NCBI GenBank assembly: GCA_040755755.1
Contig: JBFLZW010000078.1
Location: 21,328-85,327 of the forward strand
DNA from: a bacterium
GTDB lineage: Bacteria > SZUA-182 > DTGQ01
DNA: 64,000 bases
Direction: 5' to 3'
Within the stretch, counting starts at the first letter, position 1. The number at the start of each line of letters is the position of its first letter. Below, piece by piece: positions 1-9,538 of this stretch. Both the position numbers and the translations under genes were made by a program. The notes under the pieces are model-generated. The model worked only from the letters and a program-made list of their open reading frames with translations, ran no database searches and had not been told where the DNA came from.

Positions 1-139
1 TCATAATGACGAGATCCTGAAGGATGCAGTAAACATCCTTGATAAAATTATCGATTTTGACAAGCCCGGAACCGGCCTGTTATTTGTGGTTCCCATCACT
101 TTAGTTAAGGGAATCCGCTTTGAGGAATTATCCTGGTAG
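1..139 (+). CDS. P-II-like regulator, C-terminal fragment
   Basis: An open frame runs from the left edge (first full codon at 2) to a TAG at 137-139 and gives 45 residues. The segment DKPGTGLLFVVPITLVKGI resembles the C-terminal strand of P-II/GlnB-like small regulatory proteins, which are about 100-115 aa. The start lies outside the window, so the T-loop and ligand residues cannot be checked. The next gene probably starts 32 bp downstream on the same strand, so the two may be cotranscribed. The family call rests on one short motif. Confidence 0.45.
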   Translation, partial: HNDEILKDAVNILDKIIDFDKPGTGLLFVVPITLVKGIRFEELSW

Positions 140-170
140 AGTCTCGGAAGAGACAAGGCTGATAGAAAAG

Positions 171-1367
171 ATGGGTGAATCGCAATTGTCCTTACTTGCT
201 CAGGAGATTATTCGAAATAATCAGCAAAGGGAGGAGAAAACCCTTTCTCCTTATGCCTGTAAAAGCCACTCAGGAAGCCGACAGGAGCCGGAACGGGAAA
301 AAATTGCCGATCACCTGAATATCAGGCCGATATTCTTTCACGACACCGACAAGATCATCCATTCGCTGGCATACTCACGGTACATTGATAAGGCCCAGGT
401 TTTCTTTCTGTTTGAAAATGACCATATCACCCATCGGGTTCTTCACGTGCAGTTTGTTTCCAAAATCGCCCGGGTCATCGGACGATGCCTCAGGCTGAAC
501 GAGGATCTGATCGAAGCGATTGCTCTCGGTCATGATATCGGACATGCACCCTATGGCCATGATGGAGAAGCCTACCTCGATCAACTGTGCATCCGGCATG
601 GGATCGGCCACTTTTTTCATAACCTTCAAAGTGTCCGGCTGCTGCGGGAGATCGAAAACCGGGGTCATGGCCTCAATATTTCTCTTCAGGTTCTTGACGG
701 CATCATGTCCCATAACGGAGAGATGGAGAATCAGGTTCTGCTGCCGGATTACCGGAAAACCTGGACATCCTTCCTGGAAGATTATCAGCGGGGATACCAT
801 GAGGAGGCTTATGGCAGGAAATTTCGTCCCATGACCCTGGAAGGCATGGCAGTCCGTATTTCCGACATCATCGCCTACATCGGGCGGGATATCGAGGATG
901 CCATTACCGTGAAGCTCATCAGAAGAGAAGACCTCCCGGCCCGGGTCGTCAAGGTTCTGGGCGACCGGAACGATACGATCATCAATGCCCTGGTTCTCGA
1001 CCTGATTGAAAACAGCTTCGATAAGGATTATCTCTGCCTGAGCCCTCAGATATTTGAAGCCCTCAGGGAATTAAAGGAATTCAACTACCGGGCCATCTAT
1101 CTCAATCCCCGGATAAAGGCCCAGAATACCAAGATTAAAAGAATGTTCGAGCTGCTGTTCGAGCGGTATCTCAATGACCTGAAGGAAGGGCAGAAAAACT
1201 CCCCGATCTACAGGTTTTTTCTCGATAACCTGGATCAGGTTTATTTCTGCAATACTTCTCCTGAGAGAATGGTGGTCGATTTTATCAGCGGTATGACCGA
1301 TGATTTTTTTAATCGCCAGTTCCGGGAATCTTTCTTGCCCGCCTCCTTTGGCCTGGAAATAGGGTAA
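171..1367 (+). CDS. HD-domain dNTP triphosphohydrolase (Dgt-like)
   Basis: This is a probable metal-dependent phosphohydrolase that cleaves dNTPs to deoxynucleoside and triphosphate and so helps set the dNTP pool. HD-family metal ligands are visible: THRVLH, then ALGHDIGHAPYGHDGE about 45 residues later (the HD pair and the downstream His). A further conserved Asp lies in RISDIIAYIGRDIED, typical of Dgt proteins. The frame is open from a TTG at 120, but I prefer ATG 171, which follows AGAAAAG and avoids overlap with the upstream gene; this gives 398 aa. The C-terminal SPERMVVDFISGMTDDF matches the usual end of Dgt-like proteins. The substrate could be dGTP or mixed dNTPs; sequence alone does not decide. 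Confidence 0.85.
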   Translation: MGESQLSLLAQEIIRNNQQREEKTLSPYACKSHSGSRQEPEREKIADHLNIRPIFFHDTDKIIHSLAYSRYIDKAQVFFLFENDHITHRVLHVQFVSKIARVIGRCLRLNEDLIEAIALGHDIGHAPYGHDGEAYLDQLCIRHGIGHFFHNLQSVRLLREIENRGHGLNISLQVLDGIMSHNGEMENQVLLPDYRKTWTSFLEDYQRGYHEEAYGRKFRPMTLEGMAVRISDIIAYIGRDIEDAITVKLIRREDLPARVVKVLGDRNDTIINALVLDLIENSFDKDYLCLSPQIFEALRELKEFNYRAIYLNPRIKAQNTKIKRMFELLFERYLNDLKEGQKNSPIYRFFLDNLDQVYFCNTSPERMVVDFISGMTDDFFNRQFRESFLPASFGLEIG

Positions 1368-1371
1368 AAAA

Positions 1372-1492
1372 GCAGGAGTCAGGAGCCAGAAGGCAGAAGG
1401 CAGAATAAAGCCAGCAGGCAGAAGTCAGGAGAGAAGTTATCACGTATCAGTTTTCTGTTTTTTACTGATCACTGACCACTCTCTCCTGGTCT
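1372..1492. repeat. Intergenic CAGGAG/ACTGACCAC-type reiterated repeat
   Basis: The gap between two convergent genes is filled by reiterated words such as CAGGAGTCAGGAG and CAGAAGGCAGAAGGCAG. These are followed on the right by ACTGATCACTGACCACTCTCTCCTG, part of which is complementary to the left side. Similar words occur at 9072-9116 and 26575-26608. No gene is visible here. Confidence 0.6.
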
Positions 1493-1506
1493 TCTCAATT
1501 TTCATC

Positions 1507-1824
1507 CTAACTATTACTTACGACCTCCAGAATGCAGTTTTCAGTACCAAACTGATTCGGTTCGAATTTCGTGCATTGAGGGTCATTCCGCCATTCACCA
1601 TCCACGAGATAGCGATATTGGTATCTGCCCGGTTCCAGATCCAGTCTCGCTTTCCAATTACCATCCTTGTCTTTCTTCATGCTCTGGGTGTAGTCCCAAT
1701 TATTGAAATCACCCACCAAAGAAACATTGTGGGCTTCCGGTGAGTGAAAGGTAAAATATACCCTCTTTCTTTTTGGACGGTTATCTGCGGTTTTTGTTGT
1801 TGATGACGACTTGTTCGTTGCCAT
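1507..1824 (-). CDS. Glycogen-binding-fold (CBM48/AMPK-type) small protein
   Basis: A 105-aa protein that is almost entirely one early-set (E-set/CBM48) domain. It has a basic N-terminus (residues 1-20), then VYFTFHSPEAHNVSLVGDFN, NW, a KDKDGNWKARLDLEPG turn and YRYLVDGEWRNDP. These are hallmarks of the glycogen-binding domains of AMPK beta and branching enzymes. The open frame extends seven codons further, but the ATG at 1824 has GGGAGGACC directly upstream and is chosen. No catalytic domain is attached and no glycogen gene is adjacent, so its partner is unknown. Such stand-alone domains are common in deltaproteobacteria. It is convergent with the HD-domain gene. Confidence 0.8.
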   Translation of the reverse strand: MATNKSSSTTKTADNRPKRKRVYFTFHSPEAHNVSLVGDFNNWDYTQSMKKDKDGNWKARLDLEPGRYQYRYLVDGEWRNDPQCTKFEPNQFGTENCILEVVSNS

Positions 1825-1991
1825 TGGTCCTCCCTTGAAAGACAACAGGTTGAGAGTTTTTCAATGAATTCCGAAAAAATGTTTAGCAAATTTAACCAGT
1901 AAAGTCAAGAGAGAAAATGATTATCTTTGAATATTGAGCGCCCATCTCCTGACCATCTGTACCCTCCCAGCTTATGCGGGCACTTACGTAA

Positions 1992-2020
1992 TTGACTATC
2001 TCATTGAACTTGGCTATTAT
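1992..2020 (+). promoter_or_regulatory. Probable sigma-70 promoter of the tamB-bamA-like pair
   Basis: TTGACT (1992-1997), a 17-bp spacer and TATTAT (2015-2020) lie about 70 bp upstream of the 2089 start codon. This is a pattern match only. Confidence 0.5.
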
Positions 2021-2088
2021 TAATTATTTTAACCGCGACGATCCAACGCCCAAATTCACAAAATCGAGGGATTATTTCTCTACCAATC

Positions 2089-5000
2089 ATGACCAGGCTG
2101 AAAAAAGTCATTGTTATCTCTGCGACCCTTATTCTCTTTATTATTATCGGTAGTCTCCCTCTGGGTATTCGGTTTGGTACAAATTGCCTGGAAAAAAAAT
2201 TACTGTCTGCAATTAATGCCAGAATTTTAGAAAATCTTTCCGGACAGGTCAAATGGGAAAAGGTCAGGCTCGATCTCCTTCGGAACATGCTTGTTTTTGA
2301 AGGGGTATCGTTTTTCCCCAATAAACAGGCACAGCCAGTATCCTTATCGGTAAAAAAAATCCAGGCCCGCTACAGCTTCAAGAATATTTTCAACACCGGC
2401 AGGCTCCTGTTCTCACGGGTAAAAATTGAAGGCCTGCAGGGATCATGGATCGCACCGGATGCTTTCGATAAGAAGTATCCTTATGACAAGATTCCCCTGG
2501 AAGGTGAGCTTGTGCTGGGCACTCTCATGAAGGCAAATGCTTATGTGAGAAAGGTCCGGATAGTGGACAGCCATTTTCAGATGGATTTTCCGAAAGCAGG
2601 CAGGGAGGTAATTTTCCGGCAGATCGAGCTTTCCGCAGAGTTCCCCCCCAAGGGTCCGATCGCACTGCAGGTTCATGTTCCCGGCATAAGAATCACCGGG
2701 CAAAAGCGGGATGAATGCTTCACCCTGCCCCGAGCCAGTGTGCATCTTGGGAAAGATGCTCTGAGCCTCGATTCCTTCACCCTGGCTGCGGAGAAAGGAG
2801 AGGAAAACATCTCCCTGGAGGGTGAATTGTCGTACTCCGGTGGCCAAACTCCTGGTCTTGCCGTATTTTATCAGGGGCAGATCAACGGCAAGAGGATCCA
2901 GTCTTTATGGCCCAGTCTTCCCTTCAGCAGCTCTCCCCTCATTGTCAAGGGAAAGATCGAAGGACCTCTTGAAAGCCCCCTGCTCAAGGGAACGCTCCAT
3001 GTGGCCAGGCTTACTCCTGAAATCCGGGGGAAGTCATCGGGCAGGACAGCGGGGCAGGCATTTCCTGCGATCGATAACCTGGAATCCCGCTACCTGATCG
3101 AGAAGGGGAAAATCACTCTGAGCCGGGTTTCCTTCTCCACTCTGTCAGGCACAGTTTCGGGGCAGGCTGAATTTTTTCTCCCCAAACGCACATTTTCTCT
3201 GGCCGCTTCTCTCGATGACCTGAAACTGGATCGCCTGGTGCCGACATCCCGTGGCCGCACATTTCCCCTTGATATCATCCGCCGCAAATTCCCTGATGTC
3301 AAAGGGAAGGTTTCCTTCCAGGGAGCACTGCTTCAGAGCTGCCGGTTGTCTGGATCAGGGGAATTCGACCTGCGGTTCAGTGACCGGAGGGCTCAGGGCA
3401 GCCCGCTTTTCTGGCAAACGAAATTTTCCCTTGCAGGGGAAAAAAGCCTCCATTTCACCAGCTCCAGCCTGAAGCTGGCTGGAAATGCTCTGGATTTTCA
3501 TGGGGATTTTAATCTTTCGGCACGCGAAAACTTGAAAAATCTTCGTTTCGATCTTCACCTCAATAATGTCGCTTATCTGTCCACGCTCTGGCCGCTCATG
3601 GAAAATACGGGAGGGGAATTATCTTTTTCAGGAGATATGGCCGGTGCTTTTTCAGACCCCCGGATTTGCGGTTCACTGGTCTGGAAGGATGCGGTCTTTA
3701 AGAGATACTCCGCCCAGACGGTTGAGGGCATGATCACCTACGATAAAAAATCCGTCATTCTCTCTCACCTTAACCTGCTGCAAAATCAGACCCGTGTTTC
3801 CATCGATGGAAAAATTTCCACCCGGAACGGGCAGGGGACCCTGCACGCCGAAGCTGATCCGATCTACTATGACGATCTTGAAAAAATCCTGAGCCTGCAT
3901 GCCCCGGTCCTGATCAAGGGAAGAATGGCCTGCACCTCGGATTTCCAGATTCTGCCCCACACCCCCAGGCTGTTTTTCGGACAGGGAGAGGTGACAACCG
4001 GAGAATGGTCCATTGCCGATAAACGGCATCCATTCCTCAAGCAGCAATTTGATACCGTAACCAGCAGGTTCGATGTGGATGCGCACACCTTTCACCTTGA
4101 TCAGACGGTTGGCTGGAAGGGCCGGCAAAAGGTCATGGCCGAATTGATCATTCCCGTCCATCATAACGTCCCGGCTTCCTTTTTCCGGTTTACCTCGCAA
4201 GACTGGAACCTTTCCTGTCTGACTCCGATCCGGGAGCACAAGATACCCCTGGAAGGACGATCATCTTTCCAGGTCCAGGGGAGCGGAGCGATCGGCTCCG
4301 GGGACTGGAACTGGGAGCTCACGGTCCGCCAGCCCCAGTATGAAGGTTTCAGTCTGGACCAGATGATGGCCGCGATCCATATGCAGGGGAACGAGTATCA
4401 GGGAGAGGTGAGGGCAGGGGAGAATACCTTTTCGGTCCGGGGAAATCTGAACCAGGGAATTTCCTACCAGCTCGATGGCCGGATCCCTCAGTTGAAGGTC
4501 GAGCAGGACCTGGCTAACCTGTATGGCATGATTCAACGGAAAGCACTCTATCAGGACCCCAAAAACAATCATCTCCTGGCCGGGGGGGGGAAAATCTTTG
4601 TCGGGCTCTCCGGCAAGGTCAGGGCCTCCGGCTGCCTGCGCGATTTCGAGCAGAGTGAGGGAGAGTTTTTAGCCACGCAGGCAGCCATCCAGACGCCGCT
4701 GCATAACTTCACCGCCAGCCAGCCTTTTACTATCGCTTACCGGCAGGGACGGATTTTCATTTCTGACAGCTCCTTTGTCGGAGAAGGCGTTGAAGCCAGG
4801 ATCCGTGGTGAAGCTGATCAGCATAAACAATTGAATATTTCCTTCTCCGGCGCTGTCCCCATGACCTATCTGGAGCAAAAGTGCAAATTGCTTTCCGGCT
4901 CTACCGGAAACCTGCAATTCGATTTTTCCCTGAAAGGCCGGATGGACGCACCCCGGCTTTCGGGCAGGCTGAAGGCCGTTGATTGCTCGTTCGATCTGCC

Positions 5001-6156
5001 CCTGCTCAACCGGCGGATCGAGGATATCCAGGGAGACCTGCTGATCGGCGAGCAGACGATAACCATTCCCGGTCTTACCGGCACGTGCCATGAAGGCCGG
5101 GTTTCTCTGGATGGAAAGCTTGACTGGCAGGGCCTTGCCATTACCTCGGTCGATCTCAATCTCAGGGGAGAGGATATTCTCCTGGCTTCTCCGTCGCGGT
5201 ACAAATTCCTCCTGAAGGGAGATCTGCACTGGCAGGGCGGCAAAGAGTACTCCGACCTGAGTGGAGTGGTCGAGGTCCAGGAGGGAAGATATCACCGGGA
5301 TGTCGGATTTTTGCAGGCCCTCCTGACCAAACGGCGAAGGATCGACATCGATGAGAAAAGCCTGAGCAGCTTCCAGACATCAGGCCTTGAATGGCTCAAC
5401 AATATGTCGTACGATATCAGGGTCAGCATACCCCAGAACGTATGGGTAAAAAGCTCGTTCTTTACTGCGGAAATTGCCAGATCGGACTTCGCCGTCAAAG
5501 GAAATAATCCCAATCCCTATCCGGAAGGCCAGATCCGGACCATGAACGGGGCTATCCTCCTGGGAGGGAACAAGTTTCAGATCGTTTCCGGGCTTCTGGA
5601 ACTGACCGACCCGCAGCAGCACAGTCCCACGCTGGACATTCTGGCCGTGGCAGACATCGATGCCTACCAGATTTCAGCCAACATTTTCGGCCCGATCGAC
5701 GATCCCCAGATCCGCCTGTCCTCTTCGCCCTACCTTTCCCAGACGGATATCCTGAACATGATTGCCCTGGGCATCAGCTCCGACGGCGGTGGGGGAGGGG
5801 AGTCAGGCGAGCAGGTAACCGTGGGGGGGACCCCGGTGCTTTCCGATATCTTCGGAAATCGGGTGACCAGCTTTTCCGGTATTGACCTTTTCCGGGCCAA
5901 ACTCCTGAACCGCGATCTTTTCCGGCTGGACCTCTTCAAGTTTAAGGTAGGAGAGGAAAGCGGGGAGGTTGAAAAGATTACCGTGGGACGGGATATCACC
6001 AAGCGGCTGCAATTGAAATACTCCATCCCGGCCAATGTGGAAGAGCGGGAAATTGCCGAGGCCGGTTATAAACTGTCCGATTATGTCAAGCTGATCGGCT
6101 CCCAGGATGATCTGGGCACCTATTCACTTGATCTGAACCTGAGCTTCGAATTTTAG
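2089..6156 (+). CDS. TamB-like inner-membrane/periplasmic translocation protein
   Basis: A very large (1355 aa) AsmA/TamB-superfamily protein. An N-terminal membrane anchor (about residues 6-29, VIVISATLILFIIIGSLPLG) is followed by an AsmA-like N-domain (VKWEKVRLDLLRNMLVFEGV). A long series of beta-rich repeats follows. The C-terminal TamB domain (about 1000-1355) contains LSSSPYLSQTDILNMIALGI and ends in SFEF, a beta-strand-like terminus. Family members form a hydrophobic groove across the periplasm that carries phospholipids or assists outer-membrane protein insertion together with a BamA-family partner. That partner is the next gene, in the same direction with only a short gap. A candidate promoter lies at 1992. 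The exact substrate cannot be read from the sequence. Confidence 0.85.
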   Translation: MTRLKKVIVISATLILFIIIGSLPLGIRFGTNCLEKKLLSAINARILENLSGQVKWEKVRLDLLRNMLVFEGVSFFPNKQAQPVSLSVKKIQARYSFKNIFNTGRLLFSRVKIEGLQGSWIAPDAFDKKYPYDKIPLEGELVLGTLMKANAYVRKVRIVDSHFQMDFPKAGREVIFRQIELSAEFPPKGPIALQVHVPGIRITGQKRDECFTLPRASVHLGKDALSLDSFTLAAEKGEENISLEGELSYSGGQTPGLAVFYQGQINGKRIQSLWPSLPFSSSPLIVKGKIEGPLESPLLKGTLHVARLTPEIRGKSSGRTAGQAFPAIDNLESRYLIEKGKITLSRVSFSTLSGTVSGQAEFFLPKRTFSLAASLDDLKLDRLVPTSRGRTFPLDIIRRKFPDVKGKVSFQGALLQSCRLSGSGEFDLRFSDRRAQGSPLFWQTKFSLAGEKSLHFTSSSLKLAGNALDFHGDFNLSARENLKNLRFDLHLNNVAYLSTLWPLMENTGGELSFSGDMAGAFSDPRICGSLVWKDAVFKRYSAQTVEGMITYDKKSVILSHLNLLQNQTRVSIDGKISTRNGQGTLHAEADPIYYDDLEKILSLHAPVLIKGRMACTSDFQILPHTPRLFFGQGEVTTGEWSIADKRHPFLKQQFDTVTSRFDVDAHTFHLDQTVGWKGRQKVMAELIIPVHHNVPASFFRFTSQDWNLSCLTPIREHKIPLEGRSSFQVQGSGAIGSGDWNWELTVRQPQYEGFSLDQMMAAIHMQGNEYQGEVRAGENTFSVRGNLNQGISYQLDGRIPQLKVEQDLANLYGMIQRKALYQDPKNNHLLAGGGKIFVGLSGKVRASGCLRDFEQSEGEFLATQAAIQTPLHNFTASQPFTIAYRQGRIFISDSSFVGEGVEARIRGEADQHKQLNISFSGAVPMTYLEQKCKLLSGSTGNLQFDFSLKGRMDAPRLSGRLKAVDCSFDLPLLNRRIEDIQGDLLIGEQTITIPGLTGTCHEGRVSLDGKLDWQGLAITSVDLNLRGEDILLASPSRYKFLLKGDLHWQGGKEYSDLSGVVEVQEGRYHRDVGFLQALLTKRRRIDIDEKSLSSFQTSGLEWLNNMSYDIRVSIPQNVWVKSSFFTAEIARSDFAVKGNNPNPYPEGQIRTMNGAILLGGNKFQIVSGLLELTDPQQHSPTLDILAVADIDAYQISANIFGPIDDPQIRLSSSPYLSQTDILNMIALGISSDGGGGGESGEQVTVGGTPVLSDIFGNRVTSFSGIDLFRAKLLNRDLFRLDLFKFKVGEESGEVEKITVGRDITKRLQLKYSIPANVEEREIAEAGYKLSDYVKLIGSQDDLGTYSLDLNLSFEF

Positions 6157-6169
6157 GATGAATAATTTG

Positions 6170-6231
6170 AACCACGAAACACACGAAAAGCACAAAAAAA
6201 TACTTTCGTGTATTTCGTGTGTTTCGTGGTT
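6170..6231. repeat. 19-bp perfect inverted repeat (ACCACGAAACACACGAAA family)
   Basis: The arms at 6170-6188 and 6213-6231 (AACCACGAAACACACGAAA and its exact complement) flank a 24-bp loop. The element lies between the tamB-like stop and the bamA-like start. It reads in frame as an unlikely 38-residue extension of the latter. It could act as an intercistronic hairpin. Confidence 0.85.
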
Positions 6232-6271
6232 AATATTCTTTTTTCAGCCCAGAAAGAAGCCAGGATTTGAA

Positions 6272-9073
6272 ATGTCAAAAGTCTGGTGTAGCTTTTTAGC
6301 CGTCGTTATTCTTACATCTCTCCTGCTGATCCTGCCCTCAGCTTCCTGGTCAGCGGAAGATGAAGCCGTATTTTCCAACCGGGCGGTAACCGACCTTCGA
6401 ATCGAGGTCAATGATCCGGCTATCAAGCCTCAAATCCAATATCTTCTTGACGTGCAGGTCGGCGACATGTTCAGCCAGAAAAAAATCGATCAGGGTATCA
6501 GCCGGATCAGGATGCTGAACATATTTTCTTCTGTCCAGGTAGAAAAAGAAGCGGATACTTCCGGCGTCAGGCTGAAGGTAATCGTTCAGAAACAGCCCAT
6601 CATCGAAGACATCAATATTTCCGGTAACTATCCCCTGTTCAAGAACGAAGTCAATAAAGTCATCAGCGCCCGGATAGGCGACTGCTTCAATCCTGCAAAC
6701 CTTCAGCAGAGTGCCCGTGATATTGAACAGCTCTACCGCTCTGAAGGGTATTATCAGGCCAGGGTATCGATCCGGTCGAAGGAATCCAGCTTACGGCAGA
6801 AGGTCAAAGTCACCTTCCGGATCGAGAAGGGATGGCGAACCAAAGTCCAGGAAGTGGAATTTGAGGAAAATGGAAAGCCAATCAAAGATGTCTTTGCCTT
6901 TCAGAGCATTCTGGGCATGTATGCGGGAAATATCCTGCGGGAGGTCAAACTCAAAAAGAATATCCGGCAGATGGAGAGTATTCTGGTTAACCAGGGATTC
7001 CTGAAAGCGAAGGTCAGCTATCGGGTGGTTCCCCGCTCGGCGGAAAATGCACTTTTAAAGATCATCATCGACCGCGGCAGGAAGGTTCAGGTAAGCTTTC
7101 AGGGAAATCACGCCATAAAGGATGCACAGCTTCGCAGTAAAATCACGCTCTATGAAAACCGCTCCTTTGCCGAATTCGATCTTCAGGAAAGTATCGAGGA
7201 TATCAAAGGGCTCTATCTGGAGAAGGGTTTTTTATTTATCGATGCTTCGTATGAAAAAAAGATTGCCGATAATGGGGAAGTCCGGATTACTTTCCATATT
7301 CAGGAGGGAGAGAGGGTCTTTCTGGACCGGATTACCTTCAGCGGCAACCAGGGCATTTCCAGCAAGAAACTGCGCGGGCAGATGCTGATCCTCCAGAAGA
7401 TAACCCCGTTTCAGCGAAACGCTTTTAACCGGCTGGTCTATGAGGAGGACCTGAAAGCCATAAAGGCCCTGTATGCCTTTGAGGGGTATCCCTGGGCTGA
7501 GGTCAGTGACGGGGAAACTACCTTGAGCCCTGACCGAAGGCGTATTTCCAAAACGGTTTCCATCCGGGAGGGTCCCCGGGTGGTGGTGGAGCGGGTTTCT
7601 TTTCAGGGAAATCGCCTCTTTCAGGATTCGGTGCTGGAAGCAAACCTGACCTTGCGGCCGGGAACCTTTTTTACAGAAAAAAAGTGGCAGGAAGATAGGA
7701 AAAGACTGGCTATTTTCTATACCAACAACGGCTATGTTTTTGTCAAAATAACCCCCAGGGTCGATTTCCATAAGGAGAAGGGTTCAGTGGAAATCACCTA
7801 TACGATCGACGAGGGGTCGGAGGCGTTTTTCGGCAAATCCATTATCCGGGGGAATGTCAGGACACGGTATCCCGTCATTCGGGAATCCCTCGATTTTTCG
7901 GAAGGAGAAGCCTTCAGCTATCAGAAGGTTGTCGAAAGCAATAAAAATCTCAGTGATCTTGGCATCTTCCGGGCTGTCAGGGTAAAGCCGATCGGTCTTG
8001 AAAAACAGGAGCGGAAAACTGACATTCTGGTGGAAGTGGAAGAGATGAATACCGGCCGGGCCAACCTCGGAGTTGGCTTCAATTCGAGCCAGGGATACCG
8101 GGGGTACCTGGAGCTTCGGGAAGACAACGTGGCCGGAACCTCGCTGGGTACCACCCTGAGACTCGAATATTCGGGCATCGGCAAGCAGTACAATCTTTCT
8201 GACGGCGTCCAGTATGCCCGGAAAGTTACCCTGGGTCTCCATGATCCCCTGCTGCTGCCCAGGCAGAAAGTGGATGGCAATCTCGACCTGTTCGATAATT
8301 ACGATGAGAAAACCGGCTATGACCTTCGCCAGAACGGTCTGAAAATCCGTCTGGGAAGATCGCTTAACAAAACCACAAAAATTTCCCTCACCTACCGCCT
8401 TGAGAGTGCCAGGCTGCATAACGTGGATGCTGCCCTGGATGATACCGATATCCCTGAGTCTGACCGGGAGCTGACCATCAGCAGCCTCAAGCCGGCACTC
8501 TCGTTCGATACCCGTGACAGTTTCTTTGATCCCCGGCGGGGAATCTATGCTCAGGTCGGATTTGAATTTGCCGGAGGATTTCTATCGGGAGAAAGCAATT
8601 TCTCGAAGCTGACAATCTCGACTGCCGAATTTTTCTCTCTCTCCCGCAGGCTGGTACTTGCTCTTGAAACAAGCGGCGGTAACGCCTGGGTACCCCTTCA
8701 CGATAAACTTCCCATTCAAGAGCGGTTTTATGCCGGAGGACTGAACAGTGTCCGGGGATACCTCGAGGATTCCCTTGGTCCGCGGACTGAGGATGAGGAT
8801 GTTCCTACCGGCGGGCGGGTATCTCTGGTCAATACCCTGGAGCTGAGATATGACCTCTACCGGCAACTGGACAGCCTCATTTTCTGTGATGCCGGTAATG
8901 TCTGGGACAGCCCGAAAGAACTGGACCTGGCTACGATGCGGGCCAGTGCAGGCCTTGGGCTTCGGCTGGTTACCCCGGTCGGTCCGATCCGGCTGGACCA
9001 CGCCTGGATTCTGGATCGGAGGGAGGGAGAGCCAATCGGCAAATTTTATATCAGCGTCGGACATTTGTTTTAG
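6272..9073 (+). CDS. BamA/TamA-family outer-membrane assembly protein with about seven POTRA repeats
   Basis: An Omp85-superfamily protein of 933 aa. The frame is open from 6158, but that extension translates an inverted repeat. ATG 6272 starts a clear signal peptide (MSKVWCSFLAVVILTSLLL, cleavage near SWS-AEDE). Residues about 25-590 contain seven successive POTRA-like units, each ending in a strand before EKG/DRG/QEG/REG/DEG-type turns. The C-terminal barrel (about 595-933) has the conserved lid-lock motif as VRGY in GGLNSVRGYLEDS and ends in GHLF. BamA usually has five POTRAs and TamA three, so this is a longer arm. With the adjacent TamB-like gene it probably forms a TAM-like envelope-spanning complex; it could instead be the cell's BamA. 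Confidence 0.88.
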   Translation: MSKVWCSFLAVVILTSLLLILPSASWSAEDEAVFSNRAVTDLRIEVNDPAIKPQIQYLLDVQVGDMFSQKKIDQGISRIRMLNIFSSVQVEKEADTSGVRLKVIVQKQPIIEDINISGNYPLFKNEVNKVISARIGDCFNPANLQQSARDIEQLYRSEGYYQARVSIRSKESSLRQKVKVTFRIEKGWRTKVQEVEFEENGKPIKDVFAFQSILGMYAGNILREVKLKKNIRQMESILVNQGFLKAKVSYRVVPRSAENALLKIIIDRGRKVQVSFQGNHAIKDAQLRSKITLYENRSFAEFDLQESIEDIKGLYLEKGFLFIDASYEKKIADNGEVRITFHIQEGERVFLDRITFSGNQGISSKKLRGQMLILQKITPFQRNAFNRLVYEEDLKAIKALYAFEGYPWAEVSDGETTLSPDRRRISKTVSIREGPRVVVERVSFQGNRLFQDSVLEANLTLRPGTFFTEKKWQEDRKRLAIFYTNNGYVFVKITPRVDFHKEKGSVEITYTIDEGSEAFFGKSIIRGNVRTRYPVIRESLDFSEGEAFSYQKVVESNKNLSDLGIFRAVRVKPIGLEKQERKTDILVEVEEMNTGRANLGVGFNSSQGYRGYLELREDNVAGTSLGTTLRLEYSGIGKQYNLSDGVQYARKVTLGLHDPLLLPRQKVDGNLDLFDNYDEKTGYDLRQNGLKIRLGRSLNKTTKISLTYRLESARLHNVDAALDDTDIPESDRELTISSLKPALSFDTRDSFFDPRRGIYAQVGFEFAGGFLSGESNFSKLTISTAEFFSLSRRLVLALETSGGNAWVPLHDKLPIQERFYAGGLNSVRGYLEDSLGPRTEDEDVPTGGRVSLVNTLELRYDLYRQLDSLIFCDAGNVWDSPKELDLATMRASAGLGLRLVTPVGPIRLDHAWILDRREGEPIGKFYISVGHLF

Positions 9074-9116
9074 GAGCAGGAGCCAGGAGACAGAAGTGAG
9101 GAGTCAGGAGGTAATG
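9072..9116. repeat. AGGAGCAGGAGCCAGGAG-type reiterated repeat
   Basis: Reiterated CAGGAG words (GGAGCAGGAGCCAGGAGACAG, then GAGGAGTCAGGAGG) begin at the stop codon of the bamA-like gene. The same word family occurs at 1372-1492. Confidence 0.55.
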
Positions 9117-9276
9117 GTAACTGTCAAATGGGCAAGGTCTTCTCTTTTGGCTGGACGTTTCGAGATTTCCCACCAGGTTGAGAACGATTTACTTTCCCAC
9201 CAGAGGCCGGAAATAAAGGGGCTTTTAAGGATAAGAAAACCTGACAGGATAATGATGTGTCATAGTGAAATTTCGT

Positions 9277-9305
9277 TTGATTACCATAATATTTTTAGGT
9301 ATACT
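9277..9305 (+). promoter_or_regulatory. Probable sigma-70 promoter of the HTH/coiled-coil pair
   Basis: TTGATT (9277-9282), a 17-bp spacer and TATACT (9300-9305) lie 45 bp upstream of the 9350 start codon, which has AAGGAGAAG as its ribosome binding site. Confidence 0.5.
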
Positions 9306-9349
9306 AAGGATACTGATAGATATTGACGATATTATCTTAAGGAGAAGAT

Positions 9350-9538
9350 ATGGAAAATAAAGAATTTATGACCACAAAGCAGGTAGCGGAATTTCTAACC
9401 CTGAGCATCCCATACATCAAGAAGCTGCTCAGGTTAAAAGCTATCCCGGCTTACAAAATTGGTAAGCGGTGGGTATTTGAGAAGAACGAAATTTTAAACT
9501 GGGTTGAATCTCAAAAACAAAAGGTAGCCACACGATGA
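9350..9538 (+). CDS. Excisionase-like (MerR-fold) helix-turn-helix protein
   Basis: A 62-aa DNA-binding protein that consists only of an excisionase/MerR-type winged HTH. MTTKQVAEFLTLSIPYIKKL is the helix-turn-helix, followed by the wing IPAYKIGKRWVFEKNEILNW. A good AAGGAG site precedes the ATG. The stop overlaps the next start (ATGA at 9535-9538), so the two genes are translationally coupled. No integrase, phage gene or attachment site is nearby. It is therefore more likely a small regulator than a working recombination directionality factor. Its operator is unknown. Confidence 0.75.
   Translation: MENKEFMTTKQVAEFLTLSIPYIKKLLRLKAIPAYKIGKRWVFEKNEILNWVESQKQKVATR

Noticed and set aside
6158-6271. 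Extended N-terminus of the BamA-type protein
   Set aside because: The extra 38 codons translate the 19-bp inverted repeat; a normal signal peptide starts at 6272.
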